DNA from: Microbacterium sp. Nx66
GTDB taxonomy: Bacteria; Actinomycetota; Actinomycetes; Actinomycetales; Microbacteriaceae
Reading direction: 5' to 3'
DNA length: 64,000 nucleotides
NCBI RefSeq assembly: GCF_904066215.1
Contig: NZ_LR880474.1
Coordinates: 3,162,001 to 3,226,000, forward strand
Below are positions 7,309 through 15,073 of this stretch, in pieces (the stretch's first letter is position 1; each line of letters starts with the position of its first letter). A model generated the notes under the pieces. That model saw only the letters and a list, made by a program, of their open reading frames with translations, searched no databases and was not told where the DNA came from. The position numbers and the translations under genes are program-made.

Positions 7309-8583
7309 AGTTCCGACGCCTCGCTGACCCCCGCTCGCACCGCTTCGCCGCGCCTGCTGTGGCTGCTGGGACCGGCGCTCGTGGCGGGTGTCGCCTACCT
7401 CGACCCCGGCAACGTCGCCAGCAACATGACCGCGGGGGCGCAGTACGGCTACCTGCTCGTGTGGGTGGTCGTCGCCGGCAATGTGATGGCCTGGCTGATC
7501 CAGTACCTGTCCGCGAAGCTCGGCGTCGTCACCGGCCAGAGCCTTCCGGAGGTGCTGGGCCAGCGGCTGCGCCGCCCCTGGGCCCGCCGTGCCTACTGGC
7601 TGCAGGCCGAGCTGGTCGCGATGGCGACGGACCTCGCCGAGGTCATCGGCGGCGCCGTCGCCCTGAACCTGCTGTTCGGCGTCCCCCTGCTATGGGGCGG
7701 CCTCATCACCGGCGCGGTGTCGATGGTCCTGCTCGCCGTGCAGAGCCGTCGCGGCGCCCGGCCCTTCGAGTTCGTGATCATCGGCCTCATGTTCGTGATC
7801 ACGATCGGCTTCATGGCCGGTCTCTTCCTCGCGCCGCCGGATCCGGCCGGCGTGGCGAGCGGCCTCGTGCCGCGCTTCGAGGACACGGGGTCCGTGCTCC
7901 TCGCCGCCTCGATCCTCGGCGCGACGATCATGCCGCACGCGATCTACGCGCACTCCTCCCTGGCCCGCGACCGGTTCGGTGCGACGAGCGCCGAGACGAC
8001 CGAGGAGGTCGCCCGGGTCGAGACCTCGCGGATCCGCCGCCTCCTCACGGCGACGCGCTGGGATGTGACGATCGCCATGGTCATCGCGGGCTCCGTGAAC
8101 CTCGGCATCCTCCTGCTCGCGGCGGCGAACCTCGCGGGGGTCGCGGGGACCGACTCGCTGGAGGGTGCGCACGCCGCCCTCGCCGCAGGCCTCGGCCCGG
8201 TCGTGGCGACCTTCTTCGCCGTGGGGCTGCTCGCCTCGGGTCTCGCCTCGACCTCCGTCGGCGCATACGCGGGCGCCGAGATCATGCACGGCCTGCTGCA
8301 CGTGCGCATCCCCCTGCTGGCGCGCCGCCTGGTGACGCTCATCCCCGCGCTGGTGATCCTCGGCATCGGGGTGGATCCGACGCTCGCCCTCGTCCTCAGC
8401 CAGGTCGTGCTGTCGTTCGGCATCCCGTTCGCGCTCATCCCTCTCGTCACCCTCACCGCGCAGCGCCGGACACTGGGCGCGTGGGTCAACCGGGTGTGGA
8501 CGACGGTCGCCGGCGTCGTGGCCTCGGTGCTCCTCATCGCCCTGAACGGCGCCCTGCTCTGGCTGGTGCTGACGGGGGCATGA
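7300..8583 (+). CDS. mntH: Nramp-family divalent metal (Mn2+/Fe2+) transporter
   Basis: A 427-residue, 11-helix proton-coupled metal importer. The metal-binding motif DPGN is at residues 35-38 in helix 1, and the matching MPH motif of helix 6 at 211-213 (ATIMPHAIYAHSS). Both are hallmarks of manganese-transporting Nramp proteins. The start is GTG at 7300, six bases after TACGGT, so the mRNA is probably leaderless, and the right arm of the operator overlaps the first codons. Together with the downstream mntR it forms a manganese homeostasis locus. Repression by MntR with Mn2+ is inferred from the operator. Confidence 0.93.
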   Translation: MPKSSDASLTPARTASPRLLWLLGPALVAGVAYLDPGNVASNMTAGAQYGYLLVWVVVAGNVMAWLIQYLSAKLGVVTGQSLPEVLGQRLRRPWARRAYWLQAELVAMATDLAEVIGGAVALNLLFGVPLLWGGLITGAVSMVLLAVQSRRGARPFEFVIIGLMFVITIGFMAGLFLAPPDPAGVASGLVPRFEDTGSVLLAASILGATIMPHAIYAHSSLARDRFGATSAETTEEVARVETSRIRRLLTATRWDVTIAMVIAGSVNLGILLLAAANLAGVAGTDSLEGAHAALAAGLGPVVATFFAVGLLASGLASTSVGAYAGAEIMHGLLHVRIPLLARRLVTLIPALVILGIGVDPTLALVLSQVVLSFGIPFALIPLVTLTAQRRTLGAWVNRVWTTVAGVVASVLLIALNGALLWLVLTGA

Positions 8584-8590
8584 CGGCGGA

Positions 8591-8596
8591 TAGGCT
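8591..8596 (+). promoter_or_regulatory. Putative -10 box of a leaderless transcript
   Basis: TAGGCT ends seven bases before the ATG at 8604. It would give the small membrane protein gene its own promoter just behind mntH. Confidence 0.5.
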
Positions 8597-8603
8597 CGAC
8601 ACC

Positions 8604-8903
8604 ATGTCTGCCGCCTCCGCCCGTCGCACCGTCCGCCTCCTCACCTGGAGCGGCTTCGCGACCGGCGTCATCGGCGGTCTGCTCATCGCGTTCCCGAAGG
8701 TCATCGGCCCCGCCAGCCCCTGGGTCCAGCTCGCCCTCGGGGTCGCGACCCTGGTCTTCGCCTTCCGTGCCCGCAAGGTGGGCATCGCCGAGGTGGAGGG
8801 CTTCGACGGGCGCCTGTCGCTCGCCGCCGCCCTCCTGGGGTTCCTCGTCCTGTTCTTCGCGGGGCAGGCGGCCGTGATCCTGCTCGGCTCCGCGAGCGCC
8901 TGA
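8604..8903 (+). CDS. Small three-helix membrane protein
   Basis: A 99-residue hypothetical protein with three hydrophobic segments (about residues 8-28, 31-52 and 68-95), very Ala/Leu-rich. The ATG at 8604 is chosen because TAGGCT lies seven bases before it. An in-frame ATG at 8580 overlaps the mntH stop as ATGA and would give eight more residues with translational coupling; either is possible. It sits between mntH and mntR, but nothing in the protein shows a role in metal handling. I do not recognise the family. Confidence 0.65.
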   Translation: MSAASARRTVRLLTWSGFATGVIGGLLIAFPKVIGPASPWVQLALGVATLVFAFRARKVGIAEVEGFDGRLSLAAALLGFLVLFFAGQAAVILLGSASA

Positions 8904-8935
8904 CCCAGGCCGCGAGGCAGCCCGACCCGAACGCG

Positions 8936-8941
8936 TAAGGT
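8936..8941 (+). promoter_or_regulatory. Putative -10 box of a leaderless transcript (mntR)
   Basis: TAAGGT ends six bases before the GTG at 8948. No copy of the mntH operator is visible here, so mntR does not look autoregulated through that site. Confidence 0.5.
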
Positions 8942-8947
8942 TGACGG

Positions 8948-9580
8948 GTGGCATCCCCGGCAGCTGACGACTACCTGAAGACCGTCTACGCACACACCGA
9001 GTGGCAGGATGCGCCGATCACCCCCTCGGTCCTGGCCGCCAAGCTCGGCATCGCGCCGTCGTCGGTCACGGAGATGGTGAAGAAGCTCGCCGCGGCGGGG
9101 CTCGTGTCGCACGTGCCGTACGGAGCGGTCCGGCTGACGGAGGCCGGGACCACCCGCGCCCTCGCGATGGTCCGCCGCCACCGCCTCATCGAGACCTGGC
9201 TCGTGCAGGAGTTCGGGTACGGGTGGGACGAGGTGCACGACGAGGCCGAGGTGCTGGAGCACACCATCAGCGACCGGCTGCTCAAGGGCATCGACGAGCG
9301 CCTGGGGCGGCCGCGCTTCGACCCGCACGGAGACGCCATCCCGGACGCGGAGGGCCGCATCGAACGGGTGCCCTTCGTCCTGCTCGCCGATGCCCCGGAA
9401 GGACACACCGGCCGCGTGCTCCGCGTCGACGACCGCGACCCGGAGCTCCTGCGGACCCTGGAGGCCCAGGGCCTCACCGTCGGCACGACCGTGACGGTGA
9501 CGCCGTTCGGCATCGCCCTCGACGGCACCGAGCCGCCGTTGCCCGCCGCCGCCCGCGACGTGGTGTGGTTGTCGGCCTGA
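8948..9580 (+). CDS. mntR: DtxR/MntR-family metal-dependent repressor
   Basis: A 210-residue regulator. Residues 1-70 form the winged helix (PSVLAAKLGIAPSSVTEMVKKL as recognition region). The dimer and metal domain follows with likely ligands Asp8, His78, Glu101, Glu104 and His105 (EAEVLEHTIS). In DtxR/IdeR the position of Glu101 is a Cys, so this arrangement points to manganese rather than iron. Unlike the short Bacillus MntR it keeps a C-terminal SH3-like domain (about 140-205). It lies next to mntH, whose promoter carries a fitting palindrome. An alternative is an iron regulator, which the ligand set makes less likely. Confidence 0.85.
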   Translation: MASPAADDYLKTVYAHTEWQDAPITPSVLAAKLGIAPSSVTEMVKKLAAAGLVSHVPYGAVRLTEAGTTRALAMVRRHRLIETWLVQEFGYGWDEVHDEAEVLEHTISDRLLKGIDERLGRPRFDPHGDAIPDAEGRIERVPFVLLADAPEGHTGRVLRVDDRDPELLRTLEAQGLTVGTTVTVTPFGIALDGTEPPLPAAARDVVWLSA

Positions 9581-9586
9581 CCCCCG

Positions 9587-9648
9587 CTTCGAATCGCGCA
9601 CTTTGCGGCAAATCGGCCGGGGATGGGGCCAATCAGGCGATTCGAAAG
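9587..9648. other. Inverted repeat behind mntR
   Basis: CTTCGAATCGC (9587-9597) is matched by GCGATTCGAAAG (9637-9648) on the other strand, 39 bases apart. It may end mntR transcription, or, because the right arm lies just before the -10 box of the next gene, serve as an operator. There is no T-run. Confidence 0.35.
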
Positions 9649-9663
9649 GAAAGGTGGGGCCTC

Positions 9664-9669
9664 TAGGCT
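9664..9669 (+). promoter_or_regulatory. Putative -10 box of a leaderless transcript
   Basis: TAGGCT ends six bases before the ATG at 9676. TTCGAA at 9641-9646 lies 17 bases upstream as a weak -35 candidate. Confidence 0.55.
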
Positions 9670-9675
9670 GAGCAC

Positions 9676-10485
9676 ATGGCACACCGTGACGACATCGAAT
9701 GCTGGCTCACCGACATGGACGGCGTGCTCGTCCATGAGAACGACGCCATCCCCGGGGCCTCCGAACTCCTCGCCGGATGGGAGCGCAACGAGATCCCCTA
9801 CCTCGTGCTCACGAACAACTCGATCTTCACCGCCCGCGACCTCTCCGCCCGCCTGCGCGCGAGCGGCCTGATCGTGCCGGAGGAGCGCATCTGGACCTCG
9901 GCGCTCGCGACCGCCGACTTCCTCGCGCAGCAGCTCCCCGGCGGCTCCGCGTTCGTCATCGGCGAGGCCGGCATCCTCACCGCGCTGCACGAGGCCGGCT
10001 TCATCATGACCGAGACGAACCCCGACTTCGTCGTCGTCGGCGAGACCCGCAACTACTCGTTCGAGGCCATCACGAAGGCCATCCGCCACATCATCAACGG
10101 CTCGCGCTTCATCGTGACCAACCCGGACGCCACCGGCCCGAGCGCCGACGGGGTGCTGCCGGCCACGGGAGCGATCGCCGCCCTCATCACCAAGGCCACC
10201 GGCAAGGAGCCCTACGTCGTCGGCAAGCCCAACCCGATGATGTTCCGCTCGGCCCTCAACAAGATCGGCGCGCACTCGAAGAAGACCGGCATGATCGGCG
10301 ACCGGATGGACACGGACATCGTCGCCGGCATCGAGGCGGGTCTGCACACGGTGCTCGTGCTCACGGGCATCAGCGATCAGCGGATCATCGAGCAGTACCC
10401 CTTCCGGCCGGATGAGATCGTCGACTCGGTCGCCGACCTGCTGCCGACCATCACCGACTCGATCCCCACCCTCGACGAGGACTGA
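9676..10485 (+). CDS. HAD-IIA family phosphatase (NagD-like)
   Basis: A 269-residue cytoplasmic phosphatase of the haloacid dehalogenase superfamily, subclass IIA. Motif I DMDGVL holds the nucleophile Asp13 and the acid/base Asp15, motif II is LTNNS, motif III Lys lies in GKPNPMM, and motif IV is IGDRMDTDI. The large C2-type cap lies between motifs II and III. NagD-like enzymes hydrolyse nucleoside or sugar phosphates; the substrate cannot be read from the sequence. It heads a tight cluster with the next two genes, only two bases separating it from the YdeI-like gene. Confidence 0.9.
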   Translation: MAHRDDIECWLTDMDGVLVHENDAIPGASELLAGWERNEIPYLVLTNNSIFTARDLSARLRASGLIVPEERIWTSALATADFLAQQLPGGSAFVIGEAGILTALHEAGFIMTETNPDFVVVGETRNYSFEAITKAIRHIINGSRFIVTNPDATGPSADGVLPATGAIAALITKATGKEPYVVGKPNPMMFRSALNKIGAHSKKTGMIGDRMDTDIVAGIEAGLHTVLVLTGISDQRIIEQYPFRPDEIVDSVADLLPTITDSIPTLDED

Positions 10486-10486
10486 C

Positions 10487-11056
10487 GTGGGCGCCCTCGA
10501 CGACGGCGAGCGGGTCACGGCGGCGGACGCCGCGGCCTGGCGCGCCTGGCTCGAGGCGAACCACGAACGCACGGCCGGGGTGTGGCTGCTGAGCGTCCGC
10601 GGGCGATCCGCCACCGGCGTCGGCTACGAGGACGCGGTCCGGCAGGCCCTCTGCTTCGGGTGGATCGACGGCCCGGTGCGCACGTTCGACGACGGGACCG
10701 GCGGCCAGTGGTTCTCCCCTCGACGGCCGGGGAGCGGCTGGGCGGCGACGAACAAGGCGCGCATCGCGGAGCTGGAGGCCGCGGGGCTGCTCGCCCCTGC
10801 CGGAATCCGCGCGCTGGAGACGGCGAAGGCGAACGGCTCGTGGACCGTGCTCGACGGCCCGGAGTCCGGCATCGAGCCCCCGGAGCTCACCGCCGCCCTC
10901 GACGCGGTGCCGGCGGCGAGGGCCACCTGGGATGCGTTCCCGAAGTCGGTGAAGAAGTTCGGCCTCACGCACATCGCGATGGCCAAGCGCGCGGAGACCA
11001 AGGCCGCCCGCATCGCGAAGATCGTGGCGGATGCCGCGGAGGGGAAGCGCCCATGA
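10487..11056 (+). CDS. YdeI/OmpD-associated family protein
   Basis: A 189-residue soluble protein. The conserved core YEDAVRQALCFGWIDGPVR, then FSPRRPGSGWAATNKARIAEL and GLLAPAG matches the YdeI/OmpD-associated family. A basic Lys/Arg/Ala-rich tail (KRAETKAARIAKIV) follows, also typical. Some members have been linked to resistance to antimicrobial peptides, but the biochemical role is unknown. The GTG at 10487 follows the previous stop by one base, and its own stop overlaps the next start (ATGA), so the three genes are probably co-translated. Confidence 0.8.
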   Translation: MGALDDGERVTAADAAAWRAWLEANHERTAGVWLLSVRGRSATGVGYEDAVRQALCFGWIDGPVRTFDDGTGGQWFSPRRPGSGWAATNKARIAELEAAGLLAPAGIRALETAKANGSWTVLDGPESGIEPPELTAALDAVPAARATWDAFPKSVKKFGLTHIAMAKRAETKAARIAKIVADAAEGKRP

Positions 11057-11217
11057 ACCAGAGCGACCTGCTGTTCCTCGTCCTGATCCTCATCACGCTC
11101 ACGTCGCTGGTCGGGTTCGTGGTGCAGTTCGTGCGCTCCCGCCGCCGCGGCGGCGAGGACGACAGCCGCGCCGGCTGGTGGGAAGGCCCCTGGGACGACG
11201 ACGACCGCCGGCGCTGA
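11053..11217 (+). CDS. Small single-span membrane protein
   Basis: A 54-residue protein: one hydrophobic helix (LLFLVLILITLTSLVGFVVQ, about residues 6-26), a basic SRRRGG stop-transfer patch, then an acidic, Trp-containing tail (WWEGPWDDDDRRR). The ATG overlaps the upstream stop by four bases. I do not recognise a family. It converges with the muropeptide operon 21 bp downstream, and no obvious terminator lies between them. Confidence 0.6.
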   Translation: MNQSDLLFLVLILITLTSLVGFVVQFVRSRRRGGEDDSRAGWWEGPWDDDDRRR

Positions 11218-11238
11218 GCCGACGGCCGCCTGGACGTC

Positions 11239-12870
11239 TCAGGAGGCGAGCGACGCCCCGGGGATCGCGGCGAGCAACTCCCGGGTGTACGGATGCTGCG
11301 GCGTGTCGAAGATGCTCTCCGGGGTGCCGCTCTCGACCACGATGCCGCGCTGCATGACGTGCACCTCGTCGGAGATCATGCGCACGACGGCGAGGTCGTG
11401 GCTGATGAAGAGGTAGCTGAGCCCGAGGCGCTTCTGCAGGTCGGCGAGGAGGTCGAGGATCTGCGCCTGCACCAGCACGTCGAGCGCGGAGACCGCCTCG
11501 TCCAGCACGACGAGCTCGGGCTCCAGGGCCAGGGCGCGGGCGATCGCGACACGCTGCCGCTGTCCGCCGGAGAGCTCGTGCGGCAGCCGCTCGGCCATGG
11601 CCGCGGGCAGGGCGACCTGCTCCAGGAGCTCCAGGACGCGGGCGTGCCGGGAGGCCGCGGTGCCGATCCGGTGCACGCGCAGCGGCTCGGCGATCGACTG
11701 CTCCACGGTGTACCGCGGGTCGAGCGAGGCGTAGGGGTTCTGGAAGACGGGCTGGACGCGGCGGCGCAGCGCGAAGAGCGCCTTGCGGCGGAGGGTCGTC
11801 AGGTCGGTGCCGTCGAAGAGGATGGACCCGGAGGTCGCGTCCTCCAGCCCCAGCACCATGTTCGCCGTGGTGGACTTGCCGGAGCCCGACTCGCCCACGA
11901 TGGAGACGGTCGTGCCGCGGCGGATCGAGAAGCTCACGCCGTCGACCGCCGTGAAGGTCTGCGGCTCCCCGGCCTTCGCGTTCCGGAGCGGGAACTCCTT
12001 GCGCAGGTCGCGGATCTCGACGAAGGGCACGGCGTCGGCGGCGATCTCGCGTGAGGGCAGGGCGTCGCGGCGGGACGCCAGGCTCGGCGCGGCCGCGAGC
12101 AGCTGCCGGGTGTACTCGTGCTGCGGGTTCCCCAGGACCTGCGCCGAGGTCCCCTCCTCGACGACACGGCCGCGGAACATCACGACTATCCGGTCGGCGC
12201 GCTCGGCGGCGAGAGCGAGATCGTGGGTGATGAGGAACACCGCGGTGCCCAGCTCGTCGGTCAGCTGATCGAGCTGGTCGAGGATCCGCCGCTGCACGGT
12301 GACGTCGAGCGCCGAGGTGGGCTCGTCGGCGATGAGCAGCCGCGGTTTGCAGGCGAGTCCCATCGCGATGAGCACGCGCTGCCGCATGCCGCCGGAGAAC
12401 TCGTGGGGATACTGGGTCGCCCGGCGGGCGGCATCGGGGATCCCGACCATCTCCAGAAGCTCGACCACGCGGGCCTTCGTCGCGTCGCCGCTGGTATGCC
12501 CGTGGACTTCGAGCGCCTCCCCGATCTGCTCGCCGACGCGCATGAGGGGATTGAGGTTCGACATCGGGTCCTGCGGCACGAGGCCGATGCCGGCCCCGCG
12601 GAGGGACACCATCGCGTTCTCGGGGAGGTCGGTGAGCTCGCGGCCGTCGAATCGGATGCTGCCCGCGGTGATGACGCCGTTCTCGGGCAGCAGACGGTTG
12701 ACCGCAGCCGCCGTGGTGGATTTCCCGGAGCCGGACTCGCCGACCACGGCGACCGTCTCCCCGGCGGCGATGTCGATCGAGATGTCGCTGATGGCGGTGA
12801 CCAGCTCGGAGCCGGTCCGGAAGGCGACCGCGAGGCCGTCGATGCTCAGCACGGGCGGAGTGGTGCTCAT
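11239..12870 (-). CDS. Peptide-type ABC transporter, fused double ATP-binding protein
   Basis: A 543-residue cytoplasmic protein with two complete ATPase domains, corresponding to DppD plus DppF in one chain. Each half has a Walker A GESGSGKSTT (the first at about 44-53) and a signature (FSGGMRQRV, LSGGQRQRV) followed by Walker B (LLIADEPTSALD, LVVLDEAVSALD). The second copy has Ala where the canonical Walker B reads DEPTS. It energises the two permeases at 17162-19017. It is the last gene of the operon and overlaps the serine hydrolase gene by four bases. Confidence 0.93.
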   Translation of the reverse strand: MSTTPPVLSIDGLAVAFRTGSELVTAISDISIDIAAGETVAVVGESGSGKSTTAAAVNRLLPENGVITAGSIRFDGRELTDLPENAMVSLRGAGIGLVPQDPMSNLNPLMRVGEQIGEALEVHGHTSGDATKARVVELLEMVGIPDAARRATQYPHEFSGGMRQRVLIAMGLACKPRLLIADEPTSALDVTVQRRILDQLDQLTDELGTAVFLITHDLALAAERADRIVVMFRGRVVEEGTSAQVLGNPQHEYTRQLLAAAPSLASRRDALPSREIAADAVPFVEIRDLRKEFPLRNAKAGEPQTFTAVDGVSFSIRRGTTVSIVGESGSGKSTTANMVLGLEDATSGSILFDGTDLTTLRRKALFALRRRVQPVFQNPYASLDPRYTVEQSIAEPLRVHRIGTAASRHARVLELLEQVALPAAMAERLPHELSGGQRQRVAIARALALEPELVVLDEAVSALDVLVQAQILDLLADLQKRLGLSYLFISHDLAVVRMISDEVHVMQRGIVVESGTPESIFDTPQHPYTRELLAAIPGASLAS

Positions 12871-13949
12871 GGGGTACTCGTTCCTTCGGGGTCCAGGAGT
12901 GCGGGCAGCGCTGCGCGCCAGAGGGTCTCGGTGGGGGCGACCTCGCTCGCGAACAGCCGGTTCGCGAGCAGGACGACGGCGGCTCCGGTGGCGGGGACCA
13001 CGCCCAGGGCGCAGCCGGTGTATCCGGGGTGCCAGAGCATCCGGACCGGTCGTCCGCCGGCGGTGACGGTGTCACTGCGCCAGCCGAGCGCCTGACCGGG
13101 GTCGGGGCCGTCGCGGAACAGCTCGGCCACGAGTGCCGGGTCCCAGAGGTCCGGGTGCGCGTCGGCATCGGCGAGCGCGACGCCGAGAGTGAGCAGGTCG
13201 TCGACCGTGCCGAAGAGGCCGGCGTGCCCGGAGACGCCGCGCAGGGCGTGGAAGCAGTTGCCGTCGTTGACGACACCGGTGATCTCCCCCTCACGCCAGG
13301 GGAAGTGCCGACGAGAGGTGAGGATCGGGTAGGGCGTGCCGGTGGCGACCATGCGTCGCTCAGCGGCATCCCCGTCGCCCGCGGATGACGCGACCGGACC
13401 GGAGACGGGCCCGTAGCCCGTGCGTGTGAGGCCGAGGGGCTCGGTCACGAGCTCGCGCACGGCCGCGTCGAGGGAGAGGCCGGTCGCGGCGGCGACGATG
13501 CGGCCGAGGATCAGGAAGCCCAGGTCGGAGTAGTGCCGCCCTTCATCCACGCCGTAGCGGAGCGGGAGGGCATCTGCGGCGGCCGCGCCATCGGCGTGCG
13601 CGCCGTCGAGGTACAGCGGCTGCCATTCCCACAGTCCCGCCCGATGCAGCAGCAGATGGCGCACGGTGGTCCCTGGTGCGCAGGCGGTGCCGGGGACGAA
13701 GCGGTCGACCGGATCGTCGAGTCGGAGGTCGCCCCGGGAGGCCAGCCGGAGGATGGCGGTGGTGGTCCCGGCGACCTTGGTGACCGAGGCGAGGTCGAAC
13801 GCGGTGTCCGTCGTGACCGGCGTCCCCGCGAGGTCGGCGAAACCGCCGGCGGCCGTGTCCCGGCTCGTGCGGGTGGCGACACCGGCGACGGCTCCCCGCG
13901 GCGCGGTCGGCCCGGCGAGGACGGCGGCGATCGCCTCGGCAGCGCTCAT
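12867..13949 (-). CDS. Serine hydrolase of the class C beta-lactamase/DD-peptidase family
   Basis: A 360-residue protein without signal peptide. The SxxK nucleophile motif is SVTK at residues 55-58. The second motif is YSD (Tyr140) in HYSDLGFLILGRI, where YxN is usual. The third is HPGYTG near the C-terminus. This fold includes D-aminopeptidases, esterases and cytoplasmic amidases. Within a muropeptide recycling operon a role in trimming stem peptides or the lactyl-peptide link is a plausible inference, not shown by the sequence. Both ends overlap neighbours by four bases. Confidence 0.85.
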   Translation of the reverse strand: MSAAEAIAAVLAGPTAPRGAVAGVATRTSRDTAAGGFADLAGTPVTTDTAFDLASVTKVAGTTTAILRLASRGDLRLDDPVDRFVPGTACAPGTTVRHLLLHRAGLWEWQPLYLDGAHADGAAAADALPLRYGVDEGRHYSDLGFLILGRIVAAATGLSLDAAVRELVTEPLGLTRTGYGPVSGPVASSAGDGDAAERRMVATGTPYPILTSRRHFPWREGEITGVVNDGNCFHALRGVSGHAGLFGTVDDLLTLGVALADADAHPDLWDPALVAELFRDGPDPGQALGWRSDTVTAGGRPVRMLWHPGYTGCALGVVPATGAAVVLLANRLFASEVAPTETLWRAALPALLDPEGTSTP

Positions 13950-15073
13950 ACGAGAACCCCTGTCCGGGAGCGGTCGAGCAGCACCTCGGCATCGGGGGCG
14001 ATCCCGGTGATCCCCAGTCCTGCGGCCGGGGCGAGGGTGAGCCACTCCGCGTCGGCGGTGAGCCCTCCGGTCACCGGGGAGCGGCGCAGCCACGATGCCG
14101 CGTCGAGGTCGTGCACGACGTCCGGAGCGACGGCGGCGGCGAGATGCGCCGCGGCGGCCACACCCACGTGCGACTCCATCATGCAGCCCACGACGACGCC
14201 GAGGCCGGCGGAACGGGCGGCCTGCACGCAGGCGAGCGCCTCGCTGAGCCCGCCGGTCTTGGCGAGCTTGACGTTCACGAGCTCGGCAGCCCCGCGCGCG
14301 GCGATGTCGCGGACATCCTGCGCGGTGCGGACGGACTCGTCCGCCATGATCGGGGTGTCGACGGCCGCGGTCACCACCGCCAGCGCGTCGAGGTCGCGCG
14401 CGGCGACGGGCTGCTCGACGAGCTCGAGACCCACGCCGGCGTCCTCCGCCGCCCGGATGACGCGGATCGCGGTCCCGGCGTCCCACGCTTGGTTCGCGTC
14501 CACGCGCAGGGCGATGTCGGGGCCGACGGCGGCACGGACTGCCTGGAGCCCCGCGACCGTGTCGTGGTCCTGGGACGCCTTGATCTTGAGGCAGCGGAAT
14601 CCCGCCGCCGCATGTTCGACGGCGGTCGCGGCCAGCGCGGCCGGCTCCGCCACCGACAGCGTCATGTCGGTGCGGATGCGCGCGGGCGCGTCTCCGTCCG
14701 TGGCGAGCGTCTGTGCGAGCGGCTCGTCTCGGTGCTGCGCGGTGAGGTCGGCGAGCGCGCACGCCACCGCGCTGCGTGCGGCGGCGTTGCCCCAGGCGGC
14801 CGCGGCGAGGGCGTCCGGCAGCCCGGGATCGTCGACCGAGCGCCCGAGCACGGCGTCGGCGAGGGGACCGGCGACCACAGCCGCCACGCTCTCGGGGCTC
14901 TCCCCGGTGACGCGCCAGCTCGTCGCGGCCTCCCCGTATCCGCGGCGGCCGTCGGCGTCGGTCACCTCCACGAGCACGACGTCGAGGTGGGCCGTGCGAC
15001 GGACGGCCGTGACGAAGGGGCGGGCCAGCGGCGAAGGCACCCGCAGCACGCGTATCCGTTCGACGACGGTCAC
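13946..15073 (-). CDS. Dipeptide epimerase (L-Ala-D/L-Glu epimerase-like, enolase superfamily)
   Basis: A 375-residue enzyme. The catalytic KxK pair is Lys163/Lys165 (CLKIKAS). Metal ligands are Asp192 (VDANQAW), Glu220 (EQP) and Asp245 (ADES), with the opposite base Lys269 (VNVKLAKTGG). This set and the context match L-Ala-D/L-Glu epimerases, which convert the murein dipeptide L-Ala-D-Glu so that peptidases can degrade it. It shares four bases with both neighbours. A different dipeptide specificity is possible within the family. Confidence 0.87.
   Translation of the reverse strand: MTVVERIRVLRVPSPLARPFVTAVRRTAHLDVVLVEVTDADGRRGYGEAATSWRVTGESPESVAAVVAGPLADAVLGRSVDDPGLPDALAAAAWGNAAARSAVACALADLTAQHRDEPLAQTLATDGDAPARIRTDMTLSVAEPAALAATAVEHAAAGFRCLKIKASQDHDTVAGLQAVRAAVGPDIALRVDANQAWDAGTAIRVIRAAEDAGVGLELVEQPVAARDLDALAVVTAAVDTPIMADESVRTAQDVRDIAARGAAELVNVKLAKTGGLSEALACVQAARSAGLGVVVGCMMESHVGVAAAAHLAAAVAPDVVHDLDAASWLRRSPVTGGLTADAEWLTLAPAAGLGITGIAPDAEVLLDRSRTGVLV

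Noticed and set aside
13946..15073. Reading the enolase-superfamily gene as a muconate cycloisomerase or mandelate racemase
   Set aside because: The KxK and ligand set fits several subfamilies, but neighbours murQ and anmK make a murein dipeptide epimerase far more likely.
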